40,496 nt of DNA from Nostoc sp. NMS2 (GTDB lineage Bacteria; Cyanobacteriota; Cyanobacteriia; Cyanobacteriales; Nostocaceae): NCBI RefSeq assembly GCF_017115105.1, contig NZ_JABXKH010000062.1, positions 1 through 40,496 of the forward strand, written 5' to 3'. The position numbers and the translations under genes are program-made. Positions 7,386 to 15,097 of the stretch are shown here, in pieces (position 1 is the stretch's first letter; each line of letters starts with the position of its first letter). The notes under the pieces are model-generated. The model was not told the origin of the DNA. It ran no database searches and was given only the letters and a program-made list of their open reading frames with translations.

Positions 7386-8498
7386 ATGACTACTGATATC
7401 AACTTATTTTCTTCCTATCAATTAGGAAATTTGGAACTCCCGAACCGGATTGTGATGGCACCCTTAACCCGAAACCGGGCAAGTGAGGGAAATGTACCAT
7501 ACGAACTGAATGCTACCTACTACGCTCAACGTGCTTCCGCCGGACTGATTATTGCGGAAGCAACACAGGTAACTCCTGAAGGACAGGGCTATCCTGCTAC
7601 GCCAGGAATTCATTCGTCAGAACAGGTGGAAGGATGGAAATTAGTAACTGATGCCGTACATCAGGAGGGAGGTAGAATTTTTCTGCAACTATGGCATGTA
7701 GGCAGGATTTCCCATCCTGACTTACAACCGAATGGAGTTTTACCTGTAGCACCTTCTGCCATTGCTCCTAAAGGTGAAGCATCAACTTATGAGGGGCCAA
7801 AACCATTTGTTACTCCCCGTGCTTTAGAAACTTCAGAAATACCGCAGATAGTAGAACAGTACCGTCAGGGAGCGGCAAATGCTCTAGCGGCTGGGTTTGA
7901 TGGAGTAGAAATTCACTCAGCTAATGGTTATTTAATAGATCAATTTCTCCGCGATCGCACCAATCAACGTACAGATAAATATGGGGGTTCTATTGAGAAT
8001 CGCGCTCGACTACTATTAGAAGTGACAGAGGCGGTAACTAGTGTGTGGGATTCTAACCGAGTCGGGGTACGTTTCTCTCCCAGTGGGACTTTTAACGATA
8101 TAGGTGATTCCAATCCCTTGGAGACATTCGGTTATGCGGCTCAAGCGTTGAACCAGTTTAATTTGGCATATCTGCACATTTATGAGGCAACAGAGGCAGA
8201 CATTAGACATGGTGGGATAATTGTACCCACCAGTCATATACGCGATCGCTTTACAGGTACACTCATCGTCAATGGTGGTTATACCCGTGAAAAAGGCGAT
8301 GCTGTCCTGGCAAACAAAGCAGCAGATTTAGTTGCCTTTGGCACATTATTTATATCAAATCCCGATTTACCCCGCCGCTTGGCTTTGAATGCACCCCTAA
8401 ATCAACCAAATCAAGCAACCTTTTATGGTGGCAGTGAAAAAGGATATACAGACTATCCATTTTGGTCAGCTGCTAATGAGGCGGTAGCTCAGGCATAA
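7386..8498 (+). CDS. Old yellow enzyme family alkene reductase (NADH:flavin oxidoreductase)
   Basis: An FMN-binding TIM barrel of 370 residues that reduces activated C=C bonds of enones, maleimides or nitro compounds with NAD(P)H. Typical segments are NRIVMAPLTRNRA at the N-terminus, FLQLWHVGRISHP, the substrate-binding HSANGYLIDQFL with the conserved His/Asn pair, RDRTNQRTDKYGGSIENR, and VNGGYTREKG with FGTLFISNPDLP for FMN phosphate. It is close to the NemA/N-ethylmaleimide reductase group. Preceded by a GGAG Shine-Dalgarno. It lies between an SDR and a nitroreductase, all reading the same way. Confidence 0.93.
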   Translation: MTTDINLFSSYQLGNLELPNRIVMAPLTRNRASEGNVPYELNATYYAQRASAGLIIAEATQVTPEGQGYPATPGIHSSEQVEGWKLVTDAVHQEGGRIFLQLWHVGRISHPDLQPNGVLPVAPSAIAPKGEASTYEGPKPFVTPRALETSEIPQIVEQYRQGAANALAAGFDGVEIHSANGYLIDQFLRDRTNQRTDKYGGSIENRARLLLEVTEAVTSVWDSNRVGVRFSPSGTFNDIGDSNPLETFGYAAQALNQFNLAYLHIYEATEADIRHGGIIVPTSHIRDRFTGTLIVNGGYTREKGDAVLANKAADLVAFGTLFISNPDLPRRLALNAPLNQPNQATFYGGSEKGYTDYPFWSAANEAVAQA

Positions 8499-8528
8499 TT
8501 CGTAATTCGTAATTCGTAATTCGTAATT
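8497..8528. repeat. STRR heptamer array (TTCGTAA)
   Basis: About four tandem TTCGTAA units directly after the oxidoreductase stop. The same heptamer recurs (either strand) at 8631-8647, 21129-21161, 29200-29231, 39005-39057 and 39171-39195. Such short tandemly repeated repetitive sequences are a known feature of heterocystous cyanobacteria. Confidence 0.9.
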
Positions 8529-8678
8529 ATGACTCTTGCTGATGCGTGTCTGATGAAACTCGTTTGTTCTGAAATTAGGAATAATTTTTATTTTTGTTTC
8601 ATGAATAAATAGAATCATTTGTATCCTAATTAGGAATTACGAATTATTTGGTCATAACTCAACTATCAGGAGAATCTC

Positions 8679-9344
8679 ATGAGTTCCATCACCCAAACTC
8701 AACCTTTAGATGTACCAAGTGCGATCGCTAAACGTCGTTCAATCAAAACTTTTAAAGCAGACCCCATCACCCCAGAACTACTAAAGCAACTGGTAGAATT
8801 GACCGTGGCAGCGCCCAGCAGCTATAATATCCAGTCTTGGCAAATTATTCTTGTGCAAGATGAGGCGCAAAAGGCGGCATTATCAGCAGCTTCGTGGAAT
8901 CAACAGCAAATTATCCAAGCACCTGTAACCTTTGTGTTTGCAGCCGATCCTAACGCAGGTGAACACAACTTAACCCCAATTATGGAGCAGGGACTCGAAA
9001 CTGGAGCATGGAATGAAGGCACAGTAAATTACTTTAAAACCGCCGTCCCACAATTTCAAGCTGGACTAGGCGAAAAGCGACGCGAATATGCGATCAAAGA
9101 TGCCATCATCGCCGCTACTCATTTGGTGTTAGCAGCAGAAAGTCTGGGATTATCCACTTGTTTTATGAACGGTTGGATTGAGGATAAAGTAAAACAAGTG
9201 ATTGGTGCTGGGGATAATTCAGATTTAGCGATCGCTGTTGTTGTTCCTGTTGGCTATGCAGCCGAACCACGCTTAAATCCAGGTCGTTTGCCATTCTCTT
9301 ATAACGTCTCTGTGGATAGAATCGGCAATCCTTATGCAGGGTAG
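8679..9344 (+). CDS. Nitroreductase family protein
   Basis: An FMN-dependent NAD(P)H nitroreductase-like enzyme of 221 residues. The N-terminal AIAKRRSIKTFKADPITPELL with RRS binds FMN phosphate, followed by AAPSSYNIQSWQIILV and the C-terminal ATHLVLAAESLGLSTCFMNG and PVGYAAEPRL segments of the family. Such enzymes reduce nitroaromatics, quinones or other electrophiles. A clear AGGAG lies upstream of the ATG. Same strand and theme as the preceding oxidoreductases; the gap holds STRR repeats. Confidence 0.92.
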   Translation: MSSITQTQPLDVPSAIAKRRSIKTFKADPITPELLKQLVELTVAAPSSYNIQSWQIILVQDEAQKAALSAASWNQQQIIQAPVTFVFAADPNAGEHNLTPIMEQGLETGAWNEGTVNYFKTAVPQFQAGLGEKRREYAIKDAIIAATHLVLAAESLGLSTCFMNGWIEDKVKQVIGAGDNSDLAIAVVVPVGYAAEPRLNPGRLPFSYNVSVDRIGNPYAG

Positions 9345-9384
9345 CTTTTCTTAAATGGGGCATAAAGCAAGAGGTAAAAGAGTC

Positions 9385-9510
9385 GAGTTCTGAGCCTCAT
9401 TAATGGAGTTCAAAAACTCATCGACGAAGCTCGGAGGTTCATCGACAAAGTTCAAAGACTCGTGAATGAGTCTTTAATATTCATTCACGAGTTCCATTTA
9501 TACCTACTCG
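9385..9510. repeat. Diverged 21-bp tandem array
   Basis: Six consecutive 21-bp units can be laid end to end without gaps: 9385, 9406, 9427, 9448, 9469 and 9490. Units 2-4 share the pattern RAGTTCAAARACTCATCGAC. Units 4-5 also form a perfect 12-bp inverted repeat (9458-9469 ACTCGTGAATGA against 9481-9492). It resembles the longer 21-bp array at 26100-26393. Confidence 0.65.
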
Positions 9511-9554
9511 ATAAATTATAGATATTGATCTCTGCTCCACCACTCCTAATACTA

Positions 9555-9657
9555 TTCGGTTAAGACAAGAGACGCGATGAATCGCCGTCTCTACAATAAT
9601 CAGTCTTTTGTAGAGACGGTGATTTATCGCGTCTTTGTGATAATTTATCGCTTAACC
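9555..9657. repeat. Long imperfect inverted repeat of the GTAGAGACG family
   Basis: Left arm GGTTAAGACAAGAGACGCGA then TGAATCGCCGTCTCTACAA; the right arm is its imperfect complement and ends TCGCTTAACC. Arms are about 35-45 bp around a short loop. Together with the 21-bp array it occupies the 343-bp gap between the nitroreductase and MFS genes; no gene is seen there. It could act as a hairpin insulating or terminating transcription. Confidence 0.75.
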
Positions 9658-9687
9658 TGAACCTATTGCCACCACTCCCTACTCATC

Positions 9688-10986
9688 ATGTCCCTAGCCT
9701 CCTTCCTAGCACGTCGTTCGTTTCACTATGGCTGGCTCGTTGCTGGTTTAACATTCCTAGCTTTGCTCGTTGCAGCCGGAATTCGCTCTGCTCCGGGAGT
9801 TTTTATAGTGCCTCTCGAACAGGAGTTTGGCTGGAGTAGAGCAACTATATCTTTGGCAATCTCCATTAATTTAGTACTTTACGGACTGATTGGCCCTTTT
9901 GCCGCCACGCTTATGGAGCGAATCGGCATTCGCCGGATGATGGTATTTTCACTTGCTATCATTGCTCTCGGTGTGGGTTTAACCACTTTGATGTCAGCAT
10001 CTTGGCAGCTAGTTTTGCTGTGGGGTGTAGTTGTCGGTTCTGGTAGCGGAGTTATCGCCCTGGTTTTGGGGGCGATTGTTGTCAATCGCTGGTTTTCTGA
10101 AAAGCGGGGTTTAGTTCTCGGCATCTTAACCGCTAGTACAGCCACAGGACAACTGGTGTTTTTGCCCATGTTGGCCTCAATAGCCGATCGCTTTGGGTGG
10201 CGAACTGCGGCTTTAGCTCTTACTGGTGCAGCACTTCTAATTATTCCAGCGATCGCAGCCTTTATGCGCGATCGTCCGGCAGATGTCGGTTTGCGACCCT
10301 TTGGCGACAATACCGAAACTGTAGAAATATCACAGCCGAGAGCAAATTCCATCGCCTCTACCCTCAACGCTCTCTGGTTGGGAATGCATAAGCGCGATTT
10401 CTGGCTGTTATTTGGTAGCTTTTTTATCTGTGGCGCTAGCACAAATGGGTTAATTGGAACTCATCTGATTCCTGCTTGTATTGACCACGGTATCCCGGAA
10501 GTTAAGGCTGCGGGGCTTTTGGCAATCATGGGACTATTCGATTTTTTTGGTACTACTATGTCCGGTTGGTTATCTGACCGATGGAATAATCGCTACTTAT
10601 TGTGCTGGTACTACGGACTGCGGGGTTTGTCTTTGATTTTCTTGCCCTTCAGTTTCAATTTTTCCTTCTATGGACTTTCCATTTTCGCCGTCTTTTATGG
10701 ACTTGATTGGATTGCTACCGTACCACCGACAGTCCGTCTTGTTGCCAATGCCTTTGGTAAAGAAAATGTCGGCGTGATGTTCGGTTGGATTGTCGCAGGA
10801 CACCAGCTTGGTGCAGCCACAGCAGCATTCGGAGCCGGAGTGTTGAGAACTTGGACGGGTAGCTATTTACAAGCGTTTATTTTATCAGGTATTCTCTGTT
10901 TGATTGCCGCAGTTGGTGTACTGCAAATTGGTCAAACTCCCACTAAGGGCAATTCACAGCTATCTTCAGTCACGCTCAATTCTTAA
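9688..10986 (+). CDS. Major facilitator superfamily transporter
   Basis: A 432-residue inner-membrane transporter with about 12 hydrophobic helices, starting with a short cytoplasmic ARRSFHYGW segment common in the oxalate/formate- and monocarboxylate-like MFS groups. The loop between helices 2 and 3 has ERIGIRRMM, helix 4-5 region VVNRWFSEKRGLVLG, and the loop 8-9 equivalent SGWLSDRWNNRYLL. Substrate unknown; an efflux or organic-anion role in the detoxification block is inference. No obvious Shine-Dalgarno. It is followed 80 bp later by a second SDR on the same strand. Confidence 0.9.
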   Translation: MSLASFLARRSFHYGWLVAGLTFLALLVAAGIRSAPGVFIVPLEQEFGWSRATISLAISINLVLYGLIGPFAATLMERIGIRRMMVFSLAIIALGVGLTTLMSASWQLVLLWGVVVGSGSGVIALVLGAIVVNRWFSEKRGLVLGILTASTATGQLVFLPMLASIADRFGWRTAALALTGAALLIIPAIAAFMRDRPADVGLRPFGDNTETVEISQPRANSIASTLNALWLGMHKRDFWLLFGSFFICGASTNGLIGTHLIPACIDHGIPEVKAAGLLAIMGLFDFFGTTMSGWLSDRWNNRYLLCWYYGLRGLSLIFLPFSFNFSFYGLSIFAVFYGLDWIATVPPTVRLVANAFGKENVGVMFGWIVAGHQLGAATAAFGAGVLRTWTGSYLQAFILSGILCLIAAVGVLQIGQTPTKGNSQLSSVTLNS

Positions 10987-11066
10987 TCTATAAATGAAAT
11001 GTCTTAATCAGAATGGCACTAAGAAAAGCTCTAAGCTAGACAGAATAAGCACTACAGGTTTAAAAT

Positions 11067-11756
11067 ATGGCAACAACAGCTTTAATTGTCGGCGCAGGTA
11101 GTGGACTGAGTGCTTCTTTAGCCCGCCTATTTGCCAAAGAAGGATTCACGATAGCTTTAGCGGCTCGTCAAATTGAAAAACTCACTCAATTGACTAGTGA
11201 AGTTGGCGCAGTTAGTTTCGCTGCTGATGTTTCAAAGCCAGATGAAGTAGAACAATTATTTATTGATATTGATCATAAAATTGGTTCCCCGAATGTTGTC
11301 GTTTACAATCCCAGTTTTCGGGTGCGGGGGCCTCTTATTGATCTAGACCCTGCTGAGGTAGCAAAAACCCTAGATGTAACTGCTTATGGTGGCTTTCTCG
11401 TCGCTCAAGCTGCTACCAAAAGGTTTTTGAAACTTGGCGGTGGTGCTATATTTTTTACTGGAGCCTCGGCGAGTATTAAGGGTTATGCTAATTCTGCTCC
11501 CTTTGCGATGGGTAAATTTGCACTGCGCGGTTTGGCTCAGAGTATTGCTAGAGAATTAGCACCAAAGAATATCCATGTAGCACATTTCGTGATTGATGGG
11601 GCAATCCGTTCAGCAGTTCGCCCAGATCCAGTAGATAATCCTGATAGTACTCTTGACCCAGATGCTATCGCTCAAACTTATCTCAGCATTTTACGCCAAC
11701 CCCGCAGTGCTTGGACTTATGAAGTAGAACTACGTCCTTGGGTAGAGAACTTCTAG
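11067..11756 (+). CDS. SDR-family oxidoreductase with Tyr replaced by Phe in the active site
   Basis: A 229-residue short-chain dehydrogenase-like protein. The Rossmann motif VGAGSGLSASLA is at residues 8-19, and the NNAG-equivalent is YNPSF (80-84). The catalytic YxxxK is FAMGK: Phe146 stands where the Tyr normally is, while Lys150 and Ser134 (TGASAS) remain. A missing catalytic Tyr would impair classical dehydrogenase chemistry, so it may bind ligand without normal turnover or use another acid. It lies between the MFS transporter and a methyltransferase on the same strand. Confidence 0.85.
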   Translation: MATTALIVGAGSGLSASLARLFAKEGFTIALAARQIEKLTQLTSEVGAVSFAADVSKPDEVEQLFIDIDHKIGSPNVVVYNPSFRVRGPLIDLDPAEVAKTLDVTAYGGFLVAQAATKRFLKLGGGAIFFTGASASIKGYANSAPFAMGKFALRGLAQSIARELAPKNIHVAHFVIDGAIRSAVRPDPVDNPDSTLDPDAIAQTYLSILRQPRSAWTYEVELRPWVENF

Positions 11757-11790
11757 CCTAGACTATTGTTACAACATTGGTTTTGCAGGT

Positions 11791-12558
11791 ATGAAAATTG
11801 ATTTTGGTGCAACTGCTGTTGATTACGCAAAACACCGCGCTGGCTTTCCCAGTTCATTATTTAACAAACTGTCTGAATATGGTATAGGTTTACCAGGGCA
11901 AAATATTGTTGACCTTGGTACAGGTACAGGAACACTAGCGCGGGGCTTTGCTGATAGGGGTGCTTATGTAATTGGCATAGATCCATCAGCATCACTTTTA
12001 GAACAAGCCAGACAGTTAAGCGAATCAGCCCAAATCAAAGTCGATTATCGAGTCGCAACTGCCGAGAATACCGAGTTACCAGATGCAAGTGCCGATGTAA
12101 TCACTGCTGGACAATGTTGGCATTGGTTTGAGCGTCCCCGTGCTGTCCAAGAAATTACTCGGATATTGAGAAAAAATGGCTCAATTGCGATCGCACATTT
12201 TGATTGGATACCCTTAAAAGGTAATGTCGTTGAAGCCACAGAACAACTGATCAAGGCTCATAATCCCGCGTGGAATCTGGCCGGCGGTAATGGCTTGCAT
12301 CCCTTGTGGTTACAGGATATTGGCGAAGTTGGATTCCGAGAAATCCGCACATTTTCTTACGATGTATTTGTATCTTATACACACGAAGATTGGCGGGGAC
12401 GAATTCGGGCTAGTGCTGGCGTGGGAGCCAGCCTGACACCAGAAAAAGTAGAAGTATTTGACCAAGAATTGGCAACATTACTCGAAGCAAAATATCCCAC
12501 ACCAATCCTTCAGGTTCACCATAGAGTTTGGGCAGCGATCGCCAAATCACCGCTATAA
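11791..12558 (+). CDS. Class I SAM-dependent methyltransferase
   Basis: A 255-residue methyltransferase with the complete SAM-binding region. Motif I is VDLGTGTGTLARGF (about residues 41-54), followed by the acidic motif II in VIGIDPSASLL, the DASADVITAGQCWHWF segment, and motif AQEITRILRKNGSIAIAHFD typical of UbiE/Methyltransf_11-like enzymes. Substrate cannot be told. It follows the SDR by 34 bp, so they are probably cotranscribed; it is convergent with the next gene, whose stop lies 2 bp from its own. Confidence 0.88.
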   Translation: MKIDFGATAVDYAKHRAGFPSSLFNKLSEYGIGLPGQNIVDLGTGTGTLARGFADRGAYVIGIDPSASLLEQARQLSESAQIKVDYRVATAENTELPDASADVITAGQCWHWFERPRAVQEITRILRKNGSIAIAHFDWIPLKGNVVEATEQLIKAHNPAWNLAGGNGLHPLWLQDIGEVGFREIRTFSYDVFVSYTHEDWRGRIRASAGVGASLTPEKVEVFDQELATLLEAKYPTPILQVHHRVWAAIAKSPL

Positions 12559-12560
12559 AC

Positions 12561-13526
12561 CTAGTCGCCCTTGATAGGTTTGATTCTAGCGATCGCTTGT
12601 AGTAACATTTTTGGCAGCCAAAAAAGATAACAATATACTTGTTTTGCCTGACTATAAAGCGAGAATAACTTTCCTTCACTCAATAAAGTATATGGCCGAA
12701 CTGCTCTGAGAATTTCTGCAAATTTATCTTCAGTCGCAGTTTCAACTGAACCACTTACAGAATAACCTTGTAAATGCGGAGGTAAGCGCCAGTTAATTTT
12801 AGGATCTGGCTGATGTATTACAGGCTCAACATTTCCCCGCCATGCAACTCCCATAATTTGCATAGTTTGATACACCATTGTGTTCCATCCTTTCTCTTTG
12901 AAGTAGTCCAAGCCTTGTCCTACGTCAGGAGAAGCCAAATCATGAAATAAAATTAAAGCATCTGCTTCTGCAAATTGTTCGCAAATAATTGCATCATTGA
13001 GCGGAGCCGGTGCTTCGTGATTACCATCTATAAATATCAATGACCATTTATGTTGAAATTTATTTGCTATCTCTTCTACTTTTTCAGGGCTATATCCTGG
13101 TATTAGATTCACAGATTCCTTAACGCCTGCCGACTTTAGTGACTCTGTGACGCTTTCATGAAATAATTGTTCAGATAGCATCGGATCAATTACATCTAGC
13201 TCTACTCCTCCTAAAGCCAGATGACAAGCTGACCAACCCATCCAGCAACCTATTTCTAAAGCTTTTTTCCCCTGAAATTTCAAGGCTGTATTGTATAGAA
13301 TATGAGCTTCATCTCTGCTCACAAATCCTACCTTCTGCCGTCGCTTATCCACGTACCAGTTATGAGTAATATCCCGCCGCAAATAAAGCCAAAAAGATTC
13401 ATATTTATTGCCTAAAATTATATTAGGAAAATATGAATCTGGCTGGATAGTGGAAAATCCTGATGAAACATAATCTCCTTTTGGCAATAAGTTTCCTTCA
13501 ATCACTTTTACTGTTTGTTCACTCAT
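12561..13526 (-). CDS. Class I SAM-dependent methyltransferase-like protein (Methyltransf_24 type)
   Basis: A 321-residue protein with a central Rossmann methyltransferase domain. It shows KALEIGCWMGWSACHLALGG as motif I, ELDVIDPML, and SLIFIDGNHEAPAPLNDAI as the acidic strand, followed by ADALILFHDLASPDVGQGL. The IDGxH and FHD motifs are typical of Methyltransf_24 and cephalosporin hydroxylase-like families. The role is unknown; sugar, lipid or natural-product modification are options. It is alone on the minus strand, convergent with the preceding methyltransferase and divergent from the GST gene. Confidence 0.75.
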   Translation of the reverse strand: MSEQTVKVIEGNLLPKGDYVSSGFSTIQPDSYFPNIILGNKYESFWLYLRRDITHNWYVDKRRQKVGFVSRDEAHILYNTALKFQGKKALEIGCWMGWSACHLALGGVELDVIDPMLSEQLFHESVTESLKSAGVKESVNLIPGYSPEKVEEIANKFQHKWSLIFIDGNHEAPAPLNDAIICEQFAEADALILFHDLASPDVGQGLDYFKEKGWNTMVYQTMQIMGVAWRGNVEPVIHQPDPKINWRLPPHLQGYSVSGSVETATEDKFAEILRAVRPYTLLSEGKLFSLYSQAKQVYCYLFWLPKMLLQAIARIKPIKGD

Positions 13527-13596
13527 AAGTTACTCTCTAAGTATTTGAAATTCTAGGTTGTGGGGTTACAATTCAACTGGTCACGGCAAGAAGTCC

Positions 13597-13682
13597 GCCA
13601 CCAACTTTCGGTTTGGTGGCAGGAGAAACGCCGCTCCTACACTAGGAACTAGGGACTAGGGACTAGGGACTGGGGACTGGGA
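13597..13682. repeat. Hairpin plus GGGACTA heptamer array
   Basis: GCCACCAA (13597-13604) pairs with TTGGTGGC (13613-13620). It is followed by an STRR of GGGACTA/GGGACTG units (13641-13682), which has at least four GGG runs in register. Nothing else gene-like is seen in 13527-13777. Confidence 0.7.
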
Positions 13683-13777
13683 ATACATTCCAAAATTGGG
13701 GAGGGGTTAAAGACACGAACATAATTTTTCACTTCTTACTCAATCCCCAATCTCTTTTACTTTTCACAGTTTTTGCC

Positions 13778-13816
13778 CTCTTTTTTCAGATTTTGGGATA
13801 AATCCGAAAAAAAGAG
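13778..13816. promoter_or_regulatory. Imperfect inverted repeat upstream of the GST gene
   Basis: Left arm CTCTTTTTTCAGATTT (13778-13793) faces AAATCCGAAAAAAAGAG (13800-13816), pairing over about 16 bp with one bulge and one mismatch. It ends 52 bp before the GST start. It could be an operator, a hairpin in the leader or a terminator-like structure; position alone does not decide. Confidence 0.45.
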
Positions 13817-13868
13817 ATGTCTGCACCATTCACTTAAAAAGAATCGCACAATTTTAGGACAAATAACC

Positions 13869-14567
13869 ATGATTGATCTTTATTATTGGACAACCCCAAA
13901 CGGTCATAAAATTACGATTTTCCTGGAAGAAGTCGGCTTGCAATATACCATAATTCCTGTGAATATTGCGGCAGGAGATCAATTTAAACCCGAATTTTTG
14001 AAGATTTCTCCCAATAATCGCATGCCTGCGATCGTTGATCGTGAACCAGCAGATGGAGGTGCGCCGATTTCGGTATTTGAGTCTGGGGCAATTTTGCTAT
14101 ATTTGGCAGAAAAAACCGGGAAATTAATCCCGCAAGATTTACGCCAACGCACTCAAGTTTTAGAATGGTTGTTCTGGCAAATGGGCGGGCTGGGGCCAAT
14201 GGCGGGACAAAATCATCACTTTAGCAGCTATGCTCCCGAAAAGATTGAATATGCCATTAAGCGCTACGTAAATGAGACGGGACGCTTATATGCAGTGCTG
14301 AATAAGCAACTAGCAGACAGAGAATTTGTGGCTGGCGATTATTCCATCGCTGATATTGCTGCTTATCCTTGGATTGTGCCCCATGAGATCCAAAGTCAAA
14401 ATCTAGAGGATTTTGCTCATCTCAAGCGCTGGTTTGAGACAATTAAAGCTCGTCCGGCAACAATTCGCGCCTACGAGAAAGCAGAAGCATTTAAAACTCC
14501 AGCACTCGATCCAGATAAGTTACGAGATATGTTATTTAATCAGTCGGCGAAGACTATTCAACCTTGA
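13869..14567 (+). CDS. Glutathione S-transferase, YfcG/YghU-like (Nu class)
   Basis: A 232-residue thioredoxin-fold plus helical-domain GST, probably a disulfide-bond reductase or electrophile conjugator using glutathione. The N-terminal IDLYYWTTPNGHKITIFLEE places the catalytic Thr/Asn region as in YfcG-like enzymes; SPNNRMPAIVD carries the cis-Pro loop and SVFESGAILLYLAE the glutathione-binding Glu-Ser. The C-terminal domain has VAGDYSIADIAAYPWI, the N-capping box. I chose the ATG at 13869; an in-frame start 96 bp upstream would add a non-conserved basic extension across an inverted repeat. Fits the redox theme of this block. Confidence 0.9.
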   Translation: MIDLYYWTTPNGHKITIFLEEVGLQYTIIPVNIAAGDQFKPEFLKISPNNRMPAIVDREPADGGAPISVFESGAILLYLAEKTGKLIPQDLRQRTQVLEWLFWQMGGLGPMAGQNHHFSSYAPEKIEYAIKRYVNETGRLYAVLNKQLADREFVAGDYSIADIAAYPWIVPHEIQSQNLEDFAHLKRWFETIKARPATIRAYEKAEAFKTPALDPDKLRDMLFNQSAKTIQP

Positions 14568-14591
14568 GCGTTCTGGGCTTGAAGAAGAATC

Positions 14592-14797
14592 CAGAATTTA
14601 GAATGGGTGTAAGTAGGTTGGCGCAATTAAAGCTAACTGGCTAAGGCTGTCCTTTGTCACTTGTACTGAGCGACTTGTGCCGAGCGAAGTCGAGGTAAGC
14701 CGAAGTATTGGTCATTAGTAAGGGTTTTAAGCCTATTTATGTTTCGTAACTACTTGGGTTTTTCCGCACCAACTTACTTAGCTCATTCTAAATTCTG
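14592..14797. mobile_element. 206-bp MITE-like element with 32-33 bp terminal inverted repeats
   Basis: Left end 14592-14624 begins CAGAATTTAGAATG and continues GTAAGTAGGTTGGCGC; the right end 14766-14797 is its imperfect complement ending CATTCTAAATTCTG. The first 14 bp match perfectly and the rest match with few differences. There is no ORF inside. It contains a reverse copy of the 48-bp dispersed module (14660-14707). No target duplication could be made out by eye. It lies just upstream of an MFS gene remnant. Confidence 0.65.
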
Positions 14798-14822
14798 TTT
14801 GATAAAACAATAGGAGGATTGC

Positions 14823-15023
14823 GTGGGCTGGTTAGCACCGGAAGCAGGAGGTACAGCCGTTTCGCTGTTTATCTTTAGCTTTTTTGTTAGACAGGGAATC
14901 GGCGCAGCAGTATTTGGTAGGATTGTGGATAACTTCGGCTACATCTATTGTTTTATTCTGGTTGGTATAGCGATCGCTTTGCTCTCTGTTTGGCTAGTCA
15001 AGCAAAAGCAATACAGCGCTTGA
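14823..15023 (+). pseudogene. Remnant of an MFS transporter (last two membrane helices)
   Basis: A 66-residue frame beginning at GTG with an AGGAGG five bases upstream. The protein has SLFIFSFFVRQGIGAAVFGR then a short loop DNFG and a second hydrophobic helix ending in WLVKQKQ. This is the pattern of the last two helices of a 12-helix MFS permease, and nothing upstream encodes the rest. It is most likely the 3' end of a deleted transporter; the MITE-like element 25 bp upstream may mark the break. The good ribosome site leaves open expression of a mini-protein. Confidence 0.65.
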
Positions 15024-15097
15024 AAGTCCGGTTAATCTTAGTTTTAATTCAAGACTTCCCGCATCCCCCGAAGTTCCGATCTTGTTAAAATGTATCG

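Noticed and set aside
9879..10442. 187-codon minus-strand open frame
   Set aside because: Lies wholly inside the MFS transporter gene, is rich in Arg/Pro/Thr as antisense frames are, and matches no family.
13773..13868. N-terminal extension of the GST gene
   Set aside because: The 32 extra residues are basic and unlike the family start, and the region is an inverted repeat. The ATG at 13869 gives the standard GST N-terminus.
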